Assembly (NCBI GenBank): GCA_002321895.1 | Contig: DCMZ01000015.1 | Location: forward strand, 62,001 to 126,000 | DNA from: Bdellovibrionaceae bacterium UBA1609 | GTDB lineage: Bacteria > Bdellovibrionota > Bdellovibrionia > Bdellovibrionales > UBA1609 | Length of the DNA: 64,000 bases | Direction of reading: 5' to 3' | Shown: positions 43,252-53,312 of the stretch, piece by piece | Position numbering within the stretch: position 1 is the first letter of the stretch | Layout: each line of letters starts with the position of its first letter | Position numbers and translations under genes: made by a program | Notes under the pieces: model-generated | Database searches by the model: none | Told to the model about the DNA's origin: nothing | What the model saw: the letters and a program-made list of their open reading frames with translations, nothing else

Positions 43252-44646
43252 TTAGGGATCTATATCGTCGGTGGCTTTCTTACGTTGGCTAACAATATCA
43301 TCGACGATTTTTATAGCCTCTGTGTCACCTCTTGATTGGAGGTAATCTCTAAAATCCAAAACCGCCACCGGAGCCATATTGGAAAAAGCCTTTCCCATCA
43401 TATTGTCACTGGCAAACCAGTCTAGTGAGTGTGCTATCATCTGTCTACGCCAATCAGCAATCGCGGTTTCAAGATCGAATTTACCGCTGGTTACGTTAAA
43501 CATAAACAGACCACCGATTTGTCCATCCAATTTGACTAAGCCATGACTGAGATTTTGCTTTTGCGTGGAGTTGAGCTCCATAAAATCATGTGGAGTGTCT
43601 TTAGAGTAAACGACCTTTCCTCCCGCTGACAACACCTGCTCAGCCAATTCAAAGTGTAAATATCCTGGCAATACAGTTTCATTCTGTGCAATGACCAGCT
43701 TAACACGAACTTCAGGCAACATATCTCTAACGTTTTTCACACTGTCTACCCCAGCAATACCATTTACAAGGGCCAACATTCCTCTCACCTTCAAAGGATC
43801 ATCAATATAACGCGGAAATGTCTCAATAAACTGGTCCACTTGCTTGGCAAAATAATTTTCCGCTAGACCTACGGCATTAGCTAACTCAATATTCGAAAGT
43901 AAAAACTCTCTAGAACTTTGTAGAGTACCCCAACCAAAACGAACAAAAGCCACTTCATCCAAGGTCACCACTCCAGGCATCATAAAAGTGAGATCAATCC
44001 CACCCAGCTCTTTAATTCTTTGCTGCATCCACCGAGAGTGCGACATAAATTCAGAGGCCATCTGCCCGCCGTAAGAATGCCCCATCACTTTAAATGGAAG
44101 CGTAAGCCTGTCCGAATTCTTAAATACGGCCTGCTCAAATAGAGTTTCCAAAATTTGCCTCTGCTCTGAACTTTTAATTCGCACGGGGTTTCTGTGACCG
44201 CTCCGAATGTACTCAGCGGCATAGGTAGCACCTTGCCCTTGCAACTCGGCCACATAGACCGAGTAGCCCTGCTTCCGGAAGCGGGTAAAGAAATCTTTTT
44301 GCTTTTCAATCCATTTAATATCGTAGTTGAGACCCAATACAAATACCATCCGCCCCTTTTCTCGCGGGGTCATTGCACGGTACTTTTTGTAATGAAACTG
44401 CTTCTCTATTGTTCCGGCTTTATAATAGGTCAACCACTTCCCACCTAGTTCCTTAGAGATCTTCTCCTTGAAATCGGGAAGATCCTCTCGTGAATAGGCT
44501 TCTGTTTTCAGAGTTAAATTGAGGAAGGCACTCTTCGTAGCAGTATTTTTACCAAACAGTTGAATGCAGGCACCATTGGCCCAAGACTGTGTATTGATAA
44601 ATAAACTGCAAAATAAACCGATGAAGGCCCAACGATATGCACTCAA
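43252..44646 (-). CDS. Exported alpha/beta hydrolase
   Basis: 464 aa. Signal peptide (MSAYRWAFIGLFCSLFINTQSWA). Alpha/beta hydrolase fold: nucleophile elbow GHSYGG (Ser near residue ~187), oxyanion strand FVLGLNYD, and a late His in KDTPHDF; the acid is probably in VIAQNETVLPG. The ~50 residues after the signal and a C-terminal ~90-residue extension are unassigned. The lid-like insertion suggests a lipase or esterase acting on periplasmic or prey-derived lipids, but the substrate is not known. Convergent with trmFO (10-bp gap); upstream lies a 226-bp gap before glmS. Confidence 0.82.
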   Translation of the reverse strand: MSAYRWAFIGLFCSLFINTQSWANGACIQLFGKNTATKSAFLNLTLKTEAYSREDLPDFKEKISKELGGKWLTYYKAGTIEKQFHYKKYRAMTPREKGRMVFVLGLNYDIKWIEKQKDFFTRFRKQGYSVYVAELQGQGATYAAEYIRSGHRNPVRIKSSEQRQILETLFEQAVFKNSDRLTLPFKVMGHSYGGQMASEFMSHSRWMQQRIKELGGIDLTFMMPGVVTLDEVAFVRFGWGTLQSSREFLLSNIELANAVGLAENYFAKQVDQFIETFPRYIDDPLKVRGMLALVNGIAGVDSVKNVRDMLPEVRVKLVIAQNETVLPGYLHFELAEQVLSAGGKVVYSKDTPHDFMELNSTQKQNLSHGLVKLDGQIGGLFMFNVTSGKFDLETAIADWRRQMIAHSLDWFASDNMMGKAFSNMAPVAVLDFRDYLQSRGDTEAIKIVDDIVSQRKKATDDIDP

Positions 44647-44872
44647 CCTAAACTCCTTGTGCTTTGACCCGTTCTATCTGGTGCTGAAATTTTGATAAAC
44701 AGTATAAAAACGGGGTAAATGTGCGATAGGAACCTAGTTTAGCACAAATCAGTTAAATATAAGGGGTTGAGCAAGCAAAGAGTAAACAAGTTAAAGAAGT
44801 TAAGCGATCGCATAAAAGTTATTCACTCTCCCCTAAGAACGCTAACAAAAGTGTAACAAAACTCTACATTTA

Positions 44873-46759
44873 TCACTCAACAGTGACGGATTTCGCCAAA
44901 TTTCGAGGCTGGTCCACATCATGTCCTAATCGATGCGCCACGTGATAAGCCAACAACTGCAATGGAATCACTTCTAACAGAGGGTTTACATACCATCTGG
45001 ATTCTGGAAGCGAGAGATAATGTTCACTCATATTTTTAAGCTTTTCATCCACGCCACTTCCAATGGAAATGACCATGCCTCCACGCGCCCTTGCTTCTTC
45101 TAAATTACTAAAGGTCTTTTCATAAAGCTCATCCTGAGGGCACATCATAACCACGGCCATTTTATTATCGATCAATGCCAACGGTCCGTGCTTCATCTCT
45201 CCAGCGGCGTAACCTTCGGCATGCATGTAAGCCAGTTCCTTTAACTTCAAGGCTCCTTCTAGAGCAATGGGATAGTTCACACCTCGTCCCATATACAAAA
45301 AGCCCTTATACTCCTTCAAGTCGTTACCAGCTTCATCAAAATACTTGTCATAGGCCAACACCTTTTCCATTTGCGCAGGAGCCCCTAAAAGATCTTCTAT
45401 CCATTGCTGCTCAGTTGCGGTTTCTAAACATCCCTTAGCCTTCCCAAACGATAGAGCTAATAGATTAAATAGAGCCAAGGTACTAACAAACGCTTTAGTT
45501 GACGCCACTCCGACCTCAACACCTGCATTCATATACAGATGCCCATCCGCCTCCCGGTCAATGCTGGATCGAGATACGTTGCAAATACTCAAAGTCATTG
45601 CACCGCTTTTCTTTACATTCCGTAAAGCGGCCAATGTGTCGGCTGTTTCACCACTTTGTGAAACCACAATCATCAATGAATTTTTTGGAATCACCGGATG
45701 TCTGTAGCGAAACTCGCTGGCCACATCCACTTCCACAGGAATACCTGTAATTCTTTCGATAAGGTACTCCCCCACCATTCCGGCGTAGTAGCTGGTACCA
45801 CAGGCTACAATAAAAATTCTTTCCACTTGCGAGAACGCACTGAGAGTTTTCTGCCAATCGGCATCGCGATCCAGCTTAGACAGATCCTCATATTTATCGA
45901 TTCCAAAACCCACACCCGCTAAACGTACGCTTTTGTTTTTTAAATCTATGTGTGGCTCTATGGCTTGTGCTACAGCCCGTGGTTGTTCATAAATCTCCTT
46001 GAGCATAAAGTAAGGGTATCCCCCTTTTTCCACTTGCTCTTGATTCCACTCCACCTCTTCCGGTACTTTTTTAACAGCTACACCGGCTGTATCCATAAAT
46101 TTAACGGAGTCTTGCTTGATATGAGCCACTTCGTTGTCTTCTAAGTAAAACACCGTTTGCGTATAGGGAACGATGGCCTGAATGTCGGAGGCTACGACCA
46201 TCTCATTTTCCCCCATGCCCACCAACAGCGGAGGACCATTCTTAAAAGCCACCACTTCATCAGGGCTGTCTTCGGAAACGGCCAAAATAGAATAAGCGCC
46301 TATCAAACGTGGAATCACTTCAAACACCGCTTCCAATAGCCCTTGCCCACTCTGCATTTGATTGTAGATTAAATGCGCTACCAATTCAGAATCGGTATCG
46401 GAGGAAAACTTCGATCCCGTTTTAGCCAACTCGGCCTTTAACTCTTGGTAGTTCTCAATGATTCCATTATGAACTATGGTCACTGTTTCTACGGCATGAG
46501 GATGCGCATTGGCCTCATTGGGAATGCCATGAGTGGCCCAACGCGTGTGACCAATTCCCACTGAGCCGGAAAAACTATCCTTCTCAATTTTAGCCCAGAG
46601 GTTATTCAGTTTCCCTTGTGCACGCACTCTTCGAAAATGCTCACCATCTAAAATGGCCATTCCCGCAGAATCATACCCTCTGTATTCTAGAGTTTTTAAT
46701 CCTTTATAAATCACTTCTTTAGGGTCTTTCTCCCCAAGATATCCTACTATTCCACACAT
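44873..46759 (-). CDS. glmS: Glutamine-fructose-6-phosphate aminotransferase (isomerising)
   Basis: 628 aa; makes glucosamine 6-phosphate, first step to UDP-GlcNAc. N-terminal Ntn glutaminase with catalytic Cys2 (MCGIVGYLG), RGYDSAG, GIGHTRWATHG; two SIS domains (FIVACGTSYYAGMVGEYLIE, VVSQSGETADTLAALR) and the C-terminal end VTVE. Slightly longer than the usual ~609 aa. glmU lies directly upstream (2-bp gap), giving a two-gene amino-sugar operon. No glmS ribozyme was seen or expected here. Confidence 0.97.
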   Translation of the reverse strand: MCGIVGYLGEKDPKEVIYKGLKTLEYRGYDSAGMAILDGEHFRRVRAQGKLNNLWAKIEKDSFSGSVGIGHTRWATHGIPNEANAHPHAVETVTIVHNGIIENYQELKAELAKTGSKFSSDTDSELVAHLIYNQMQSGQGLLEAVFEVIPRLIGAYSILAVSEDSPDEVVAFKNGPPLLVGMGENEMVVASDIQAIVPYTQTVFYLEDNEVAHIKQDSVKFMDTAGVAVKKVPEEVEWNQEQVEKGGYPYFMLKEIYEQPRAVAQAIEPHIDLKNKSVRLAGVGFGIDKYEDLSKLDRDADWQKTLSAFSQVERIFIVACGTSYYAGMVGEYLIERITGIPVEVDVASEFRYRHPVIPKNSLMIVVSQSGETADTLAALRNVKKSGAMTLSICNVSRSSIDREADGHLYMNAGVEVGVASTKAFVSTLALFNLLALSFGKAKGCLETATEQQWIEDLLGAPAQMEKVLAYDKYFDEAGNDLKEYKGFLYMGRGVNYPIALEGALKLKELAYMHAEGYAAGEMKHGPLALIDNKMAVVMMCPQDELYEKTFSNLEEARARGGMVISIGSGVDEKLKNMSEHYLSLPESRWYVNPLLEVIPLQLLAYHVAHRLGHDVDQPRNLAKSVTVE

Positions 46760-46760
46760 A

Positions 46761-48185
46761 TTAATTTTCCAGTGAAGTCGTTTTTAGGTTGGATGGCGAG
46801 GAAGGCTTATAGTTTTCCTTTACCACTTGTTTGCCTCTAGCAACGGCCAGAGCATTATCCGGTACATCTTTTGTGATTGTCGATCCAGATCCGATGATTG
46901 CATTTTTACCAATCTTAATGGGTGCAACAAACTGCGAGTCACTTCCAATGAAACTGCCATCACCGATTTCGGTTCGGTATTTCTTTTTATCAGCGGCATA
47001 GTTACAAGTGATTGTGCCGCAGCCAATATTTACGTTCTTTCCAATCTCAGCATCCCCTAAATAAGTCAGATGGCCGGCTTTGGATCCCTCTCCAAATTTA
47101 ACTTTTTTAAGTTCAACAAAGTTTCCTATACGAGCTTCTTTACCCACTTCAGATTCCGGACGAATCCGCGCATAGGGACCCAGTTCCGCTCTTTCTCTGA
47201 TAATACAATTCTCAAGATGGCTCATAGCTTTAACAATAACACCCTCATCCAATTGGGCTGAGCTAATCACACAGCTCGACTCAACCACACAGTAAGGAGC
47301 TATTTTGGTATTCCCACGAATCATGACATTGGGATATATCACCGAGGCTTGGCCAATTTCTACCGACTCGTCGATGTAGGTATTGGCGGGATCCACAATA
47401 ACCACACCATCATCCATCAACTGTTTTGCTTTTCTTCGATAGAGAATTCGCGTGGATTGCGCGAGTTCCTGTTGATTATTCACTCCAAAACTCACTCGCT
47501 TTGGTGCTTTAACAGCACCAACAGACCCACCATCCTGCTTGCACAGTTCAATGATGTCAGTGAGGTAATATTCACCTTGTGCATTATTACTTTTAATTTT
47601 AGGTAAAAGTTGATTCAAAACTTCGGCGCGAGCCACATAGATCCCCGTATTCACCTCTTGGATTTTAAGGGTTTCATGGCTAGCATCTTTGGCTTCAACA
47701 ATTGCTTGCAGTTCACCACCACTACGAACAATACGGCCGTAAGATTTAGGCTGGTTTAAAATAGAAGAAACGACAGCCACGTCATAACTACCTTGCTCAA
47801 AGTCTTTAACAATTCCAACCAGATCTTCTGCGGTAATTAAAGGGTGATCTCCATTTAAAATCAAAACCATACCGGTTAAATCTTGCGGCTGAGCAGAACG
47901 AACCGCATCGGCCGTTCCCTGCTGAGAAGTTTGTACTTTACAGATCCCACCTAAGGGCTCGACAAGTTGCCGAATCAGAGCCTCGCCGTATCCAACCACA
48001 ACTCGAACTTCCTTAGCGCCAATGTCTTTCGCCTGGCGCACCACTCGTTGAATCATGGGTGTACCCGCAACCGGATGAGCCACTTTTGGCAAAGGGGAAC
48101 TCATTCGGGTTCCTTTACCAGCAGCTAATACAATAACGTTAAGTTCTAATGAAAAAGATGGCTTGTTCGCTTTTAAATTTGTCAT
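46761..48185 (-). CDS. glmU: Bifunctional UDP-GlcNAc pyrophosphorylase / GlcN-1-P acetyltransferase
   Basis: 474 aa from ATG 48185; the longer frame to 48305 adds 40 residues unlike GlmU and would overlap the divergent M14 gene. Uridylyltransferase domain: VIVLAAGKGTRMSSPLPKVAHPVAG; QQGTADAVR; then a left-handed beta-helix of hexapeptide repeats (VIYPNVMIRGNTKIAPYCVVE, GSFIGSDSQFVAPIKIGKNAIIGSGSTI) with the acetyltransferase His in KKVKFGEGSKAGHLTYLGDAEIG. It makes UDP-GlcNAc for cell wall and LPS. No good ribosome site is visible. Confidence 0.95.
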   Translation of the reverse strand: MTNLKANKPSFSLELNVIVLAAGKGTRMSSPLPKVAHPVAGTPMIQRVVRQAKDIGAKEVRVVVGYGEALIRQLVEPLGGICKVQTSQQGTADAVRSAQPQDLTGMVLILNGDHPLITAEDLVGIVKDFEQGSYDVAVVSSILNQPKSYGRIVRSGGELQAIVEAKDASHETLKIQEVNTGIYVARAEVLNQLLPKIKSNNAQGEYYLTDIIELCKQDGGSVGAVKAPKRVSFGVNNQQELAQSTRILYRRKAKQLMDDGVVIVDPANTYIDESVEIGQASVIYPNVMIRGNTKIAPYCVVESSCVISSAQLDEGVIVKAMSHLENCIIRERAELGPYARIRPESEVGKEARIGNFVELKKVKFGEGSKAGHLTYLGDAEIGKNVNIGCGTITCNYAADKKKYRTEIGDGSFIGSDSQFVAPIKIGKNAIIGSGSTITKDVPDNALAVARGKQVVKENYKPSSPSNLKTTSLEN

Positions 48186-48239
48186 AGTAGAGAGGTAAGG
48201 ACAGTCGACAAAAAGGTCAAGTCCGTCTAACCTTTTATT

Positions 48240-48929
48240 ATGGACATCGTAGAGCTTAAAACGTGGGCGAAGAGTGCAAAAGGCGAGGCCATTCCTCTGT
48301 TTCACTCATTCGACCTTGCCACTATCGAGAACCGGCCCCATTTGGTGATGATTGGCGGAACTCATGGTGATGAACCCGCCGGAGTTCAGCTGGCGAAAGA
48401 TACTCTTAACTACCTAAAATCACTAGATAATAATCTGTGCGCTTGGTCTTGGACCCTCATTCCCTGCTTGAACGCCGATGGCTATGCCCAGAATGAGCGC
48501 ACCAATGGCAATGGAGTGGATCTCAATCGCAACTATCCAAGTTCCAACTGGAGCCCGGAAAGTAAGAAGCCGCGCTATTTTCCGGGAAATGCTCCGGGGT
48601 CAGAACCAGAGATAGCGAGTCTTGTAGAATGGACTAAAAAATACCCGGTGAAGCTTTTTGTCCACTTCCACTCCTGGGAGCCCTGCGTTGTATGCACCGG
48701 CGCACCCGCCCGGCCACTCGCACAGTTTTTAGCAAACTCATCCGGCTATCCGTTACAAGATCACATTGGGTACCCCACTGCGGGCAGCCTCAGCCAATTT
48801 GGTTGGTCCGATCAGAATATCCCGGTGATATGTACAGAAGAAGATGACAATGCCGATTATAAAACCACCTGGGATAGATTTGGACCGGGATTAAAAAAAC
48901 TTTTAAGTACCCCCTGCCCCTACTCCTAG
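48240..48929 (+). CDS. M14-family zinc carboxypeptidase, MpaA-like
   Basis: 229 aa. Zinc site HxxE in GGTHGDEPAG (His42, Glu45) and the third ligand in VHFHSW; substrate Arg in NGVDLNRNYP; catalytic Glu in CTEEDD. Size, the GTHGDE opening and the lack of a signal peptide match cytoplasmic murein-peptide amidase MpaA, which cuts gamma-D-Glu-diaminopimelate bonds in recycled cell-wall peptides. It is divergent from glmU with a 54-bp gap. Substrate is inferred. Confidence 0.87.
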   Translation: MDIVELKTWAKSAKGEAIPLFHSFDLATIENRPHLVMIGGTHGDEPAGVQLAKDTLNYLKSLDNNLCAWSWTLIPCLNADGYAQNERTNGNGVDLNRNYPSSNWSPESKKPRYFPGNAPGSEPEIASLVEWTKKYPVKLFVHFHSWEPCVVCTGAPARPLAQFLANSSGYPLQDHIGYPTAGSLSQFGWSDQNIPVICTEEDDNADYKTTWDRFGPGLKKLLSTPCPYS

Positions 48930-48986
48930 CGTTCAATGCCACAAACTATTTTAAATTGACTTAACCCCTCTCCACCTTACAATTTA

Positions 48987-49700
48987 ATGGTGACTGACTC
49001 ACAAGCCTCACCATTTAAAGCCTATATTTTTGATTTGGATGACACCCTATTAGACACCTATCGCTGCATTTTACCCAATGCAATGGCGGAGGCGTGCCAA
49101 GCCATGGTTGACCAAGGGCTAAACGCGTCCGTCGAAGACTGTTTGAATATGCATCAACAAGAGGTCTCTGCCCGACCTCGCCGATCGGTTTTCTCCACCA
49201 TCATTGAAACTTTCAATGGCAAATCGGACCAAAATGAAAAGATCATGAATGCGGGCCAAAAAGCGTTTTACGATCGAAAAGTCATTGAACCATTAGATCT
49301 TACACCTGGCAGTGAAGACGTCCTAAAAAAAGCCTCGCAATTTGCTGACGTTCATCTTGTCACTTCAGGTATCGAATCCACACAATTTCAGAAAATTGAA
49401 AAACTGAATATTGGTAACTTTTTTAACTCTATAACAATAGTCAACACTTTGGATGGCGAAAGTAAATTAACCGCATTTGCTAACCTACTCAGTGACTACA
49501 ACTATCGACCGGAAGAAGTTCTTGTGGTTGGTGATCGTCGAGATCAAGAAATTTTTGCTGGTAAAACTTTAGGATTAAAAACCTGTTTGATTAAATATGG
49601 CGAATATAGAACTCTTCAACCCAATTGTGTTGAAGAGATTGCTGATTACGAAGTCGAAGATATGACAGAAATGGTGCAGCTGTGTCTAGTGCAACCCTAA
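48987..49700 (+). CDS. HAD-superfamily phosphatase
   Basis: 237 aa. HAD motif I FDLDDTLLDT, motif II VTSG, motif III Lys in LNTLDGESKLTAF region (SK), motif IV VVGDRRDQE. A helical C1-type cap lies between motif I and II. Catalytic Asps are intact. Similar to phosphoglycolate phosphatase-like HADs; substrate unknown. The histidine kinase start overlaps its end by 19 bp, so the three genes may be one transcript. Confidence 0.88.
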   Translation: MVTDSQASPFKAYIFDLDDTLLDTYRCILPNAMAEACQAMVDQGLNASVEDCLNMHQQEVSARPRRSVFSTIIETFNGKSDQNEKIMNAGQKAFYDRKVIEPLDLTPGSEDVLKKASQFADVHLVTSGIESTQFQKIEKLNIGNFFNSITIVNTLDGESKLTAFANLLSDYNYRPEEVLVVGDRRDQEIFAGKTLGLKTCLIKYGEYRTLQPNCVEEIADYEVEDMTEMVQLCLVQP

Positions 49701-51619
49701 CGGTTTCCGGTTCTAGCGTTCTCGTTGTTGGAGACTCCGGAATCACATTTAAGGATATGGGCGTGGATGCCGTGCTTGATATTGAGCAAGCAGAATCTCT
49801 ATTTGCCGAGCACGCTTACTCGGTCCTCCTGGTATCCGCAACGGTAAGTCAAGAAGACGCTGAACGAGTTATTCAAAAAGCCCATGCAATGAATCCACTC
49901 ACGCAAGTGGTTATCCAGTTCGACAAGAACAGTAAGATCAATTTAAGAAAAATAATCACCGAACAAAAAGTTTATAAAATTTTGGATGATTCTTCGGAGG
50001 CCTCAATACAAGGCATCTTATTTGGAGCTATCGAACATCATAACGAATTAGAGCAACAGGAAAATCTTCACAAACTTTTTAACGACCAAAATGAAAAGCT
50101 GATTACACTTAAAGAAGAACTTGAAGAGCGAATTCAAAAGCGTGAAAAAACATTGAATAAATCCAAAGAACGATTAGTCATAGCCAATCATCGCATCCAA
50201 GCAATGCACGAAGCATTGATTGCCCTAAACAAGGCCGCCTCATTGTCCAATATGGAAACTCAGCTCAATCATAGCTTATCAGATGCTTTCGCCCTCACCT
50301 GGGTAAGGATCGTTTTTGCCCACCAAACCGACTTAATACAAACCATTGAACAATCAAAGGATAAAAAAAGTTTTATCTCTGTTCCGCTTTATATTAACGC
50401 CGACTTGATTGGTTATTGTTTTTTTGCCCGCGCCAAGGAGAAAAAATTCACTAAAGATGAAAGAGACTTTTTGGATCAAATTTCTGAGACTGTTGCTATA
50501 GCCATTGACCGAATCTCTAAAAAGGAACTTTCCGAAAAATTGCGAGGTCAATGGGAGACCACTTTCAACGCATTTAGTGATCCCATATGTATAACAGACA
50601 GTAAATTTAATATCGTTCAGACCAATATGGCCTTCCAGGAGCAGAACAGAAAAAAGACTCGAGCCAACACTGGCATCAACGCTTTTGATGTTTTCTTTGA
50701 CGACAATACCGATTATTTAAAATCGAAGATTAATGAAGGACCAGTTGAGGTTCGTGCTCGTGGCATAAAATCTGATGCCCCCGAGTTTTATCAAGTGAGC
50801 CAACATACAGTAAAGCTACCAAATACCTACGAACAAAAGAATGTTCTGATTTTTCATAACATCACTAAAAAGAAGCTTCTTGAACGACAGATCATTGAGT
50901 CAAGCAAACTCGCCGAGCTGGGAACCATTAGCAGCAGTATTGCCCACGAGCTCAATAATCCACTGGGAGGAATGCTCAACTTTCTACAGCTTATACAAAT
51001 GGACTTAGACAAAGATTCACCGCACACGGGCGATATCGAAGCTATGTTGAGCGCTGGAAAAAAATGTAAAGAGATCATCGAAAATCTCTTGGGATTTTCT
51101 CGAAGAACTTATTTTGATATTGCCGAAAATGTGAAACTGAGAGATTTGGTAGAGAACGTTTTAAAGTTGTCTCAACTTCAATCTAAGTATTCGAATATTC
51201 ACATTCATATCGTTGAAAGCCAAAAGGACGTGGCCATCAACTGTGACGAGAACCAGGTCGCCCAGGCCATTAGAAATGTACTACAAAACTCCATTGAGGC
51301 CATACAATCCGAGCTAGAGCGCGACTCCGAATATGATGGACAGATCCGAATTGAGATAAAAACGGAAGATAAAAACGCTGTACTCACAATTTCTGACAAC
51401 GGTCCAGGAATTGATCTCAGTGACCAGAGCCTCATTATAAATCCACTATTTACTACTAAAGATCAAAATCTGCATTCTGGTTTGGGATTGACCATTGCCC
51501 ACCAAATACTTCATCAGCATGGTGGCCAATTGGAAATATTTTCCCAGCCCATGGCCGGGACATCGGTAAAACTCTCCATGATCCAGTCTAGATTTCAGGG
51601 ACCAGAGACAAGTTTTTGA
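49682..51619 (+). CDS. Histidine kinase with N-terminal pseudo-receiver, GAF and PAS domains
   Basis: 645 aa, cytoplasmic (no membrane helix). A response-regulator-like domain (~10-120) whose phospho-Asp position is not Asp (YSVLLVSATVS) and whose acidic pocket is lost (VLVVGDSG); then a coiled coil (~125-175), a GAF-like domain (~185-285), a PAS domain (~290-400), HisKA with phospho-His in SSSIAHELNNPLGG, and HATPase_c (NVLQNSIEAIQ, ISDNGPGID, SGLGLTIAHQI). GTG start inside the HAD gene. Followed by an NtrC-type regulator with its own promoter; together an NtrB/NtrC-style pair. Confidence 0.9.
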   Translation: MSSATLTVSGSSVLVVGDSGITFKDMGVDAVLDIEQAESLFAEHAYSVLLVSATVSQEDAERVIQKAHAMNPLTQVVIQFDKNSKINLRKIITEQKVYKILDDSSEASIQGILFGAIEHHNELEQQENLHKLFNDQNEKLITLKEELEERIQKREKTLNKSKERLVIANHRIQAMHEALIALNKAASLSNMETQLNHSLSDAFALTWVRIVFAHQTDLIQTIEQSKDKKSFISVPLYINADLIGYCFFARAKEKKFTKDERDFLDQISETVAIAIDRISKKELSEKLRGQWETTFNAFSDPICITDSKFNIVQTNMAFQEQNRKKTRANTGINAFDVFFDDNTDYLKSKINEGPVEVRARGIKSDAPEFYQVSQHTVKLPNTYEQKNVLIFHNITKKKLLERQIIESSKLAELGTISSSIAHELNNPLGGMLNFLQLIQMDLDKDSPHTGDIEAMLSAGKKCKEIIENLLGFSRRTYFDIAENVKLRDLVENVLKLSQLQSKYSNIHIHIVESQKDVAINCDENQVAQAIRNVLQNSIEAIQSELERDSEYDGQIRIEIKTEDKNAVLTISDNGPGIDLSDQSLIINPLFTTKDQNLHSGLGLTIAHQILHQHGGQLEIFSQPMAGTSVKLSMIQSRFQGPETSF

Positions 51620-51628
51620 CGGCAAAAT

Positions 51629-51658
51629 TTGACACCGACAAAACTCCACCACTATCAT
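51629..51658 (+). promoter_or_regulatory. Putative sigma-70 promoter before the NtrC-type regulator
   Basis: TTGACA (51629-51634), 18-bp spacer, TATCAT (51653-51658). The -35 is perfect and the -10 matches 5 of 6. It lies ~100 bp before the regulator start. Confidence 0.5.
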
Positions 51659-51761
51659 AAAAAGCTGTAGGGGACTGGGTTTTAGGGGACCACTATCTCT
51701 TACAAAGTCTAGAAGGGTCACTCAGGACGAGAGACCGTAGAGCCAAGGAAGGATGGGGTCC

Positions 51762-53162
51762 ATGCAGAAGCCGCGAATACTGATTGTTGATGATGATGCT
51801 AGTTTAAGAACCGCTCTTTTTCGATCGCTAGAGCGTTCCGGATACCAAGTGATTACAGCTAGTTGCGGGAAAGAAGCAGAAAGCTTTGTGCAAGGTAGTC
51901 ATAAAGTGGACTTGGCTTTAATCGATTTACGTTTACCGGATGGCGACGGCATAGAGCTTATGCAAAAAATTCGGTCAAACAGTCCTTCCACCCAGGCCAT
52001 TATTTTGACAGGCTTTGGTTCCATTGAGGTAGCTGTGGAAGCCACTCAAAAAGGGGCTTTTCATTTTATCACCAAGCCTTTTAACTTAGATGAAATTCTA
52101 TCAATTATCAGCAAAGCCTTCAGCCACTCCCAATTGGAACAAGAAAATCAACAATTGAAGTCCGCACTAAAGGGCAAGTATCGCTTTGATAACATTGTTG
52201 GCCAATCGGAAGGCATTTTGAATGTACTTAGTTTAGTAGAGCGCGTGGCGGAATCGGAGTCGACTGTTCTTGTAACTGGAGAAAGTGGAACAGGTAAAGA
52301 ACTTGTAGCCAAAGCCATTCACTACAACTCCCCTAGAAGTAACCAACCCTTTGTTCCCATTAATTGCGGAGCTATCCCATCTGAGTTACTAGAGAGTGAA
52401 CTGTTTGGTCACGTGAAAGGCGCTTTCACGGGCGCTATTAGTAATCGTATTGGACGTTTTGAAATGGCAGAGGGCGGGACCCTGTTTCTCGATGAAATCG
52501 GCGACATGTCCCCGACCCTACAGGTTAAAATTCTGCGAGTGCTACAAGAAAGAGAATTCGAGCCCGTAGGTGGTACAAAAACAATACAAGCCAACGTTAG
52601 AGTCATAGCGGCAACGAACATTGATTTAGAAAAAGCTGTAGAAGAAGGTCGTTTTAGGGAGGATCTCTATTATCGACTTAACGTTATCCCTATCCAAATC
52701 CCTGCTCTTCGTGAACGACGATCCGACATCCCACTTCTCTTTCACCATTTCATGGATGGCTTTAATGATAAACGTGAAAGAAAGATTCAGGGGATCGCCA
52801 CAGAAGCCATTGAGGCCTTATATAACTATAACTGGCCAGGGAATATTCGTGAATTAGAGAACTTAGTGGAACGTGTCGCCATATTAAAAGGTGAAGGCAT
52901 GATTCACATATCAGACCTGCCGGCCAAGTACCGAGGTTCTGCACCTGCTATTGCTACCTCCTCCAAAGAGTTGGAAATTCCAGAGAGTGGGATGGACTTT
53001 AATGGTGCCATTGAGAATTACGAAAACACTTTAATTTTGAAAGCCCTTGAGAAGACCGGCTGGAATAGAAATCAGGCGGCCATTCTCTTGCGGCTGAATA
53101 GAACTACCTTAGTGGAAAAGATTAAGAAAAAAGGTCTTCGACCTCCCGAAGTCACACAATAA
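51762..53162 (+). CDS. Sigma-54-dependent response regulator (NtrC family)
   Basis: 466 aa. Receiver (VDDDASLR; phospho-Asp in LALIDLRLPDGDG; Lys in ITKPF), AAA+ (GESGTGKELVAKAIH, GHVKGAFTGAISNR, GTLFLDEIGDM, WPGNIRELENLVERV) and Fis-type DNA-binding domain (NRNQAAILLRLNRTTLVEKIKKKGL). The frame starts at ATG 51753, but AAGGAAGG (51745-51752) abuts that codon and is properly placed for ATG 51762. Partner of the upstream kinase. Next come three exported-protein genes on the same strand, possible targets. Confidence 0.94.
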   Translation: MQKPRILIVDDDASLRTALFRSLERSGYQVITASCGKEAESFVQGSHKVDLALIDLRLPDGDGIELMQKIRSNSPSTQAIILTGFGSIEVAVEATQKGAFHFITKPFNLDEILSIISKAFSHSQLEQENQQLKSALKGKYRFDNIVGQSEGILNVLSLVERVAESESTVLVTGESGTGKELVAKAIHYNSPRSNQPFVPINCGAIPSELLESELFGHVKGAFTGAISNRIGRFEMAEGGTLFLDEIGDMSPTLQVKILRVLQEREFEPVGGTKTIQANVRVIAATNIDLEKAVEEGRFREDLYYRLNVIPIQIPALRERRSDIPLLFHHFMDGFNDKRERKIQGIATEAIEALYNYNWPGNIRELENLVERVAILKGEGMIHISDLPAKYRGSAPAIATSSKELEIPESGMDFNGAIENYENTLILKALEKTGWNRNQAAILLRLNRTTLVEKIKKKGLRPPEVTQ

Positions 53163-53167
53163 CCCCT

Positions 53168-53240
53168 AGGTACCAAGTCTCATTTTCCGTTGCGAATCAG
53201 CTAAAAGGTGCCGCTCAACAGAAAAAGCGACTTGGTTCCC
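53168..53240. repeat. Imperfect inverted repeat with long loop
   Basis: GGTACCAAGTCTC (53169-53181) and GCGACTTGGTTCC (53227-53239) are inverted copies matching at 11 of 13 positions, 45 bp apart, between the NtrC-type gene and the barrel gene. No T run follows. Could be a remnant of a small palindromic element or a weak terminator. Confidence 0.35.
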
Positions 53241-53312
53241 AAAAGAATCGTCTAAAAGTTCGTCAAGAAATCCAACATTCAATTCGCCTAGACCAAGGTC
53301 CGATAAGTCATC

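Noticed and set aside
44647..44872. Possible structured RNA or glmS ribozyme near glmS
   Set aside because: It lies downstream of glmS and no ribozyme pairing is visible; the region shows no stable hairpin.
53205..53214. AAAAGGTGCC at this site as a fifth palindromic repeat copy
   Set aside because: The right arm (GGCACCTTTT) is missing, so only a half-site is present and chance is likely.
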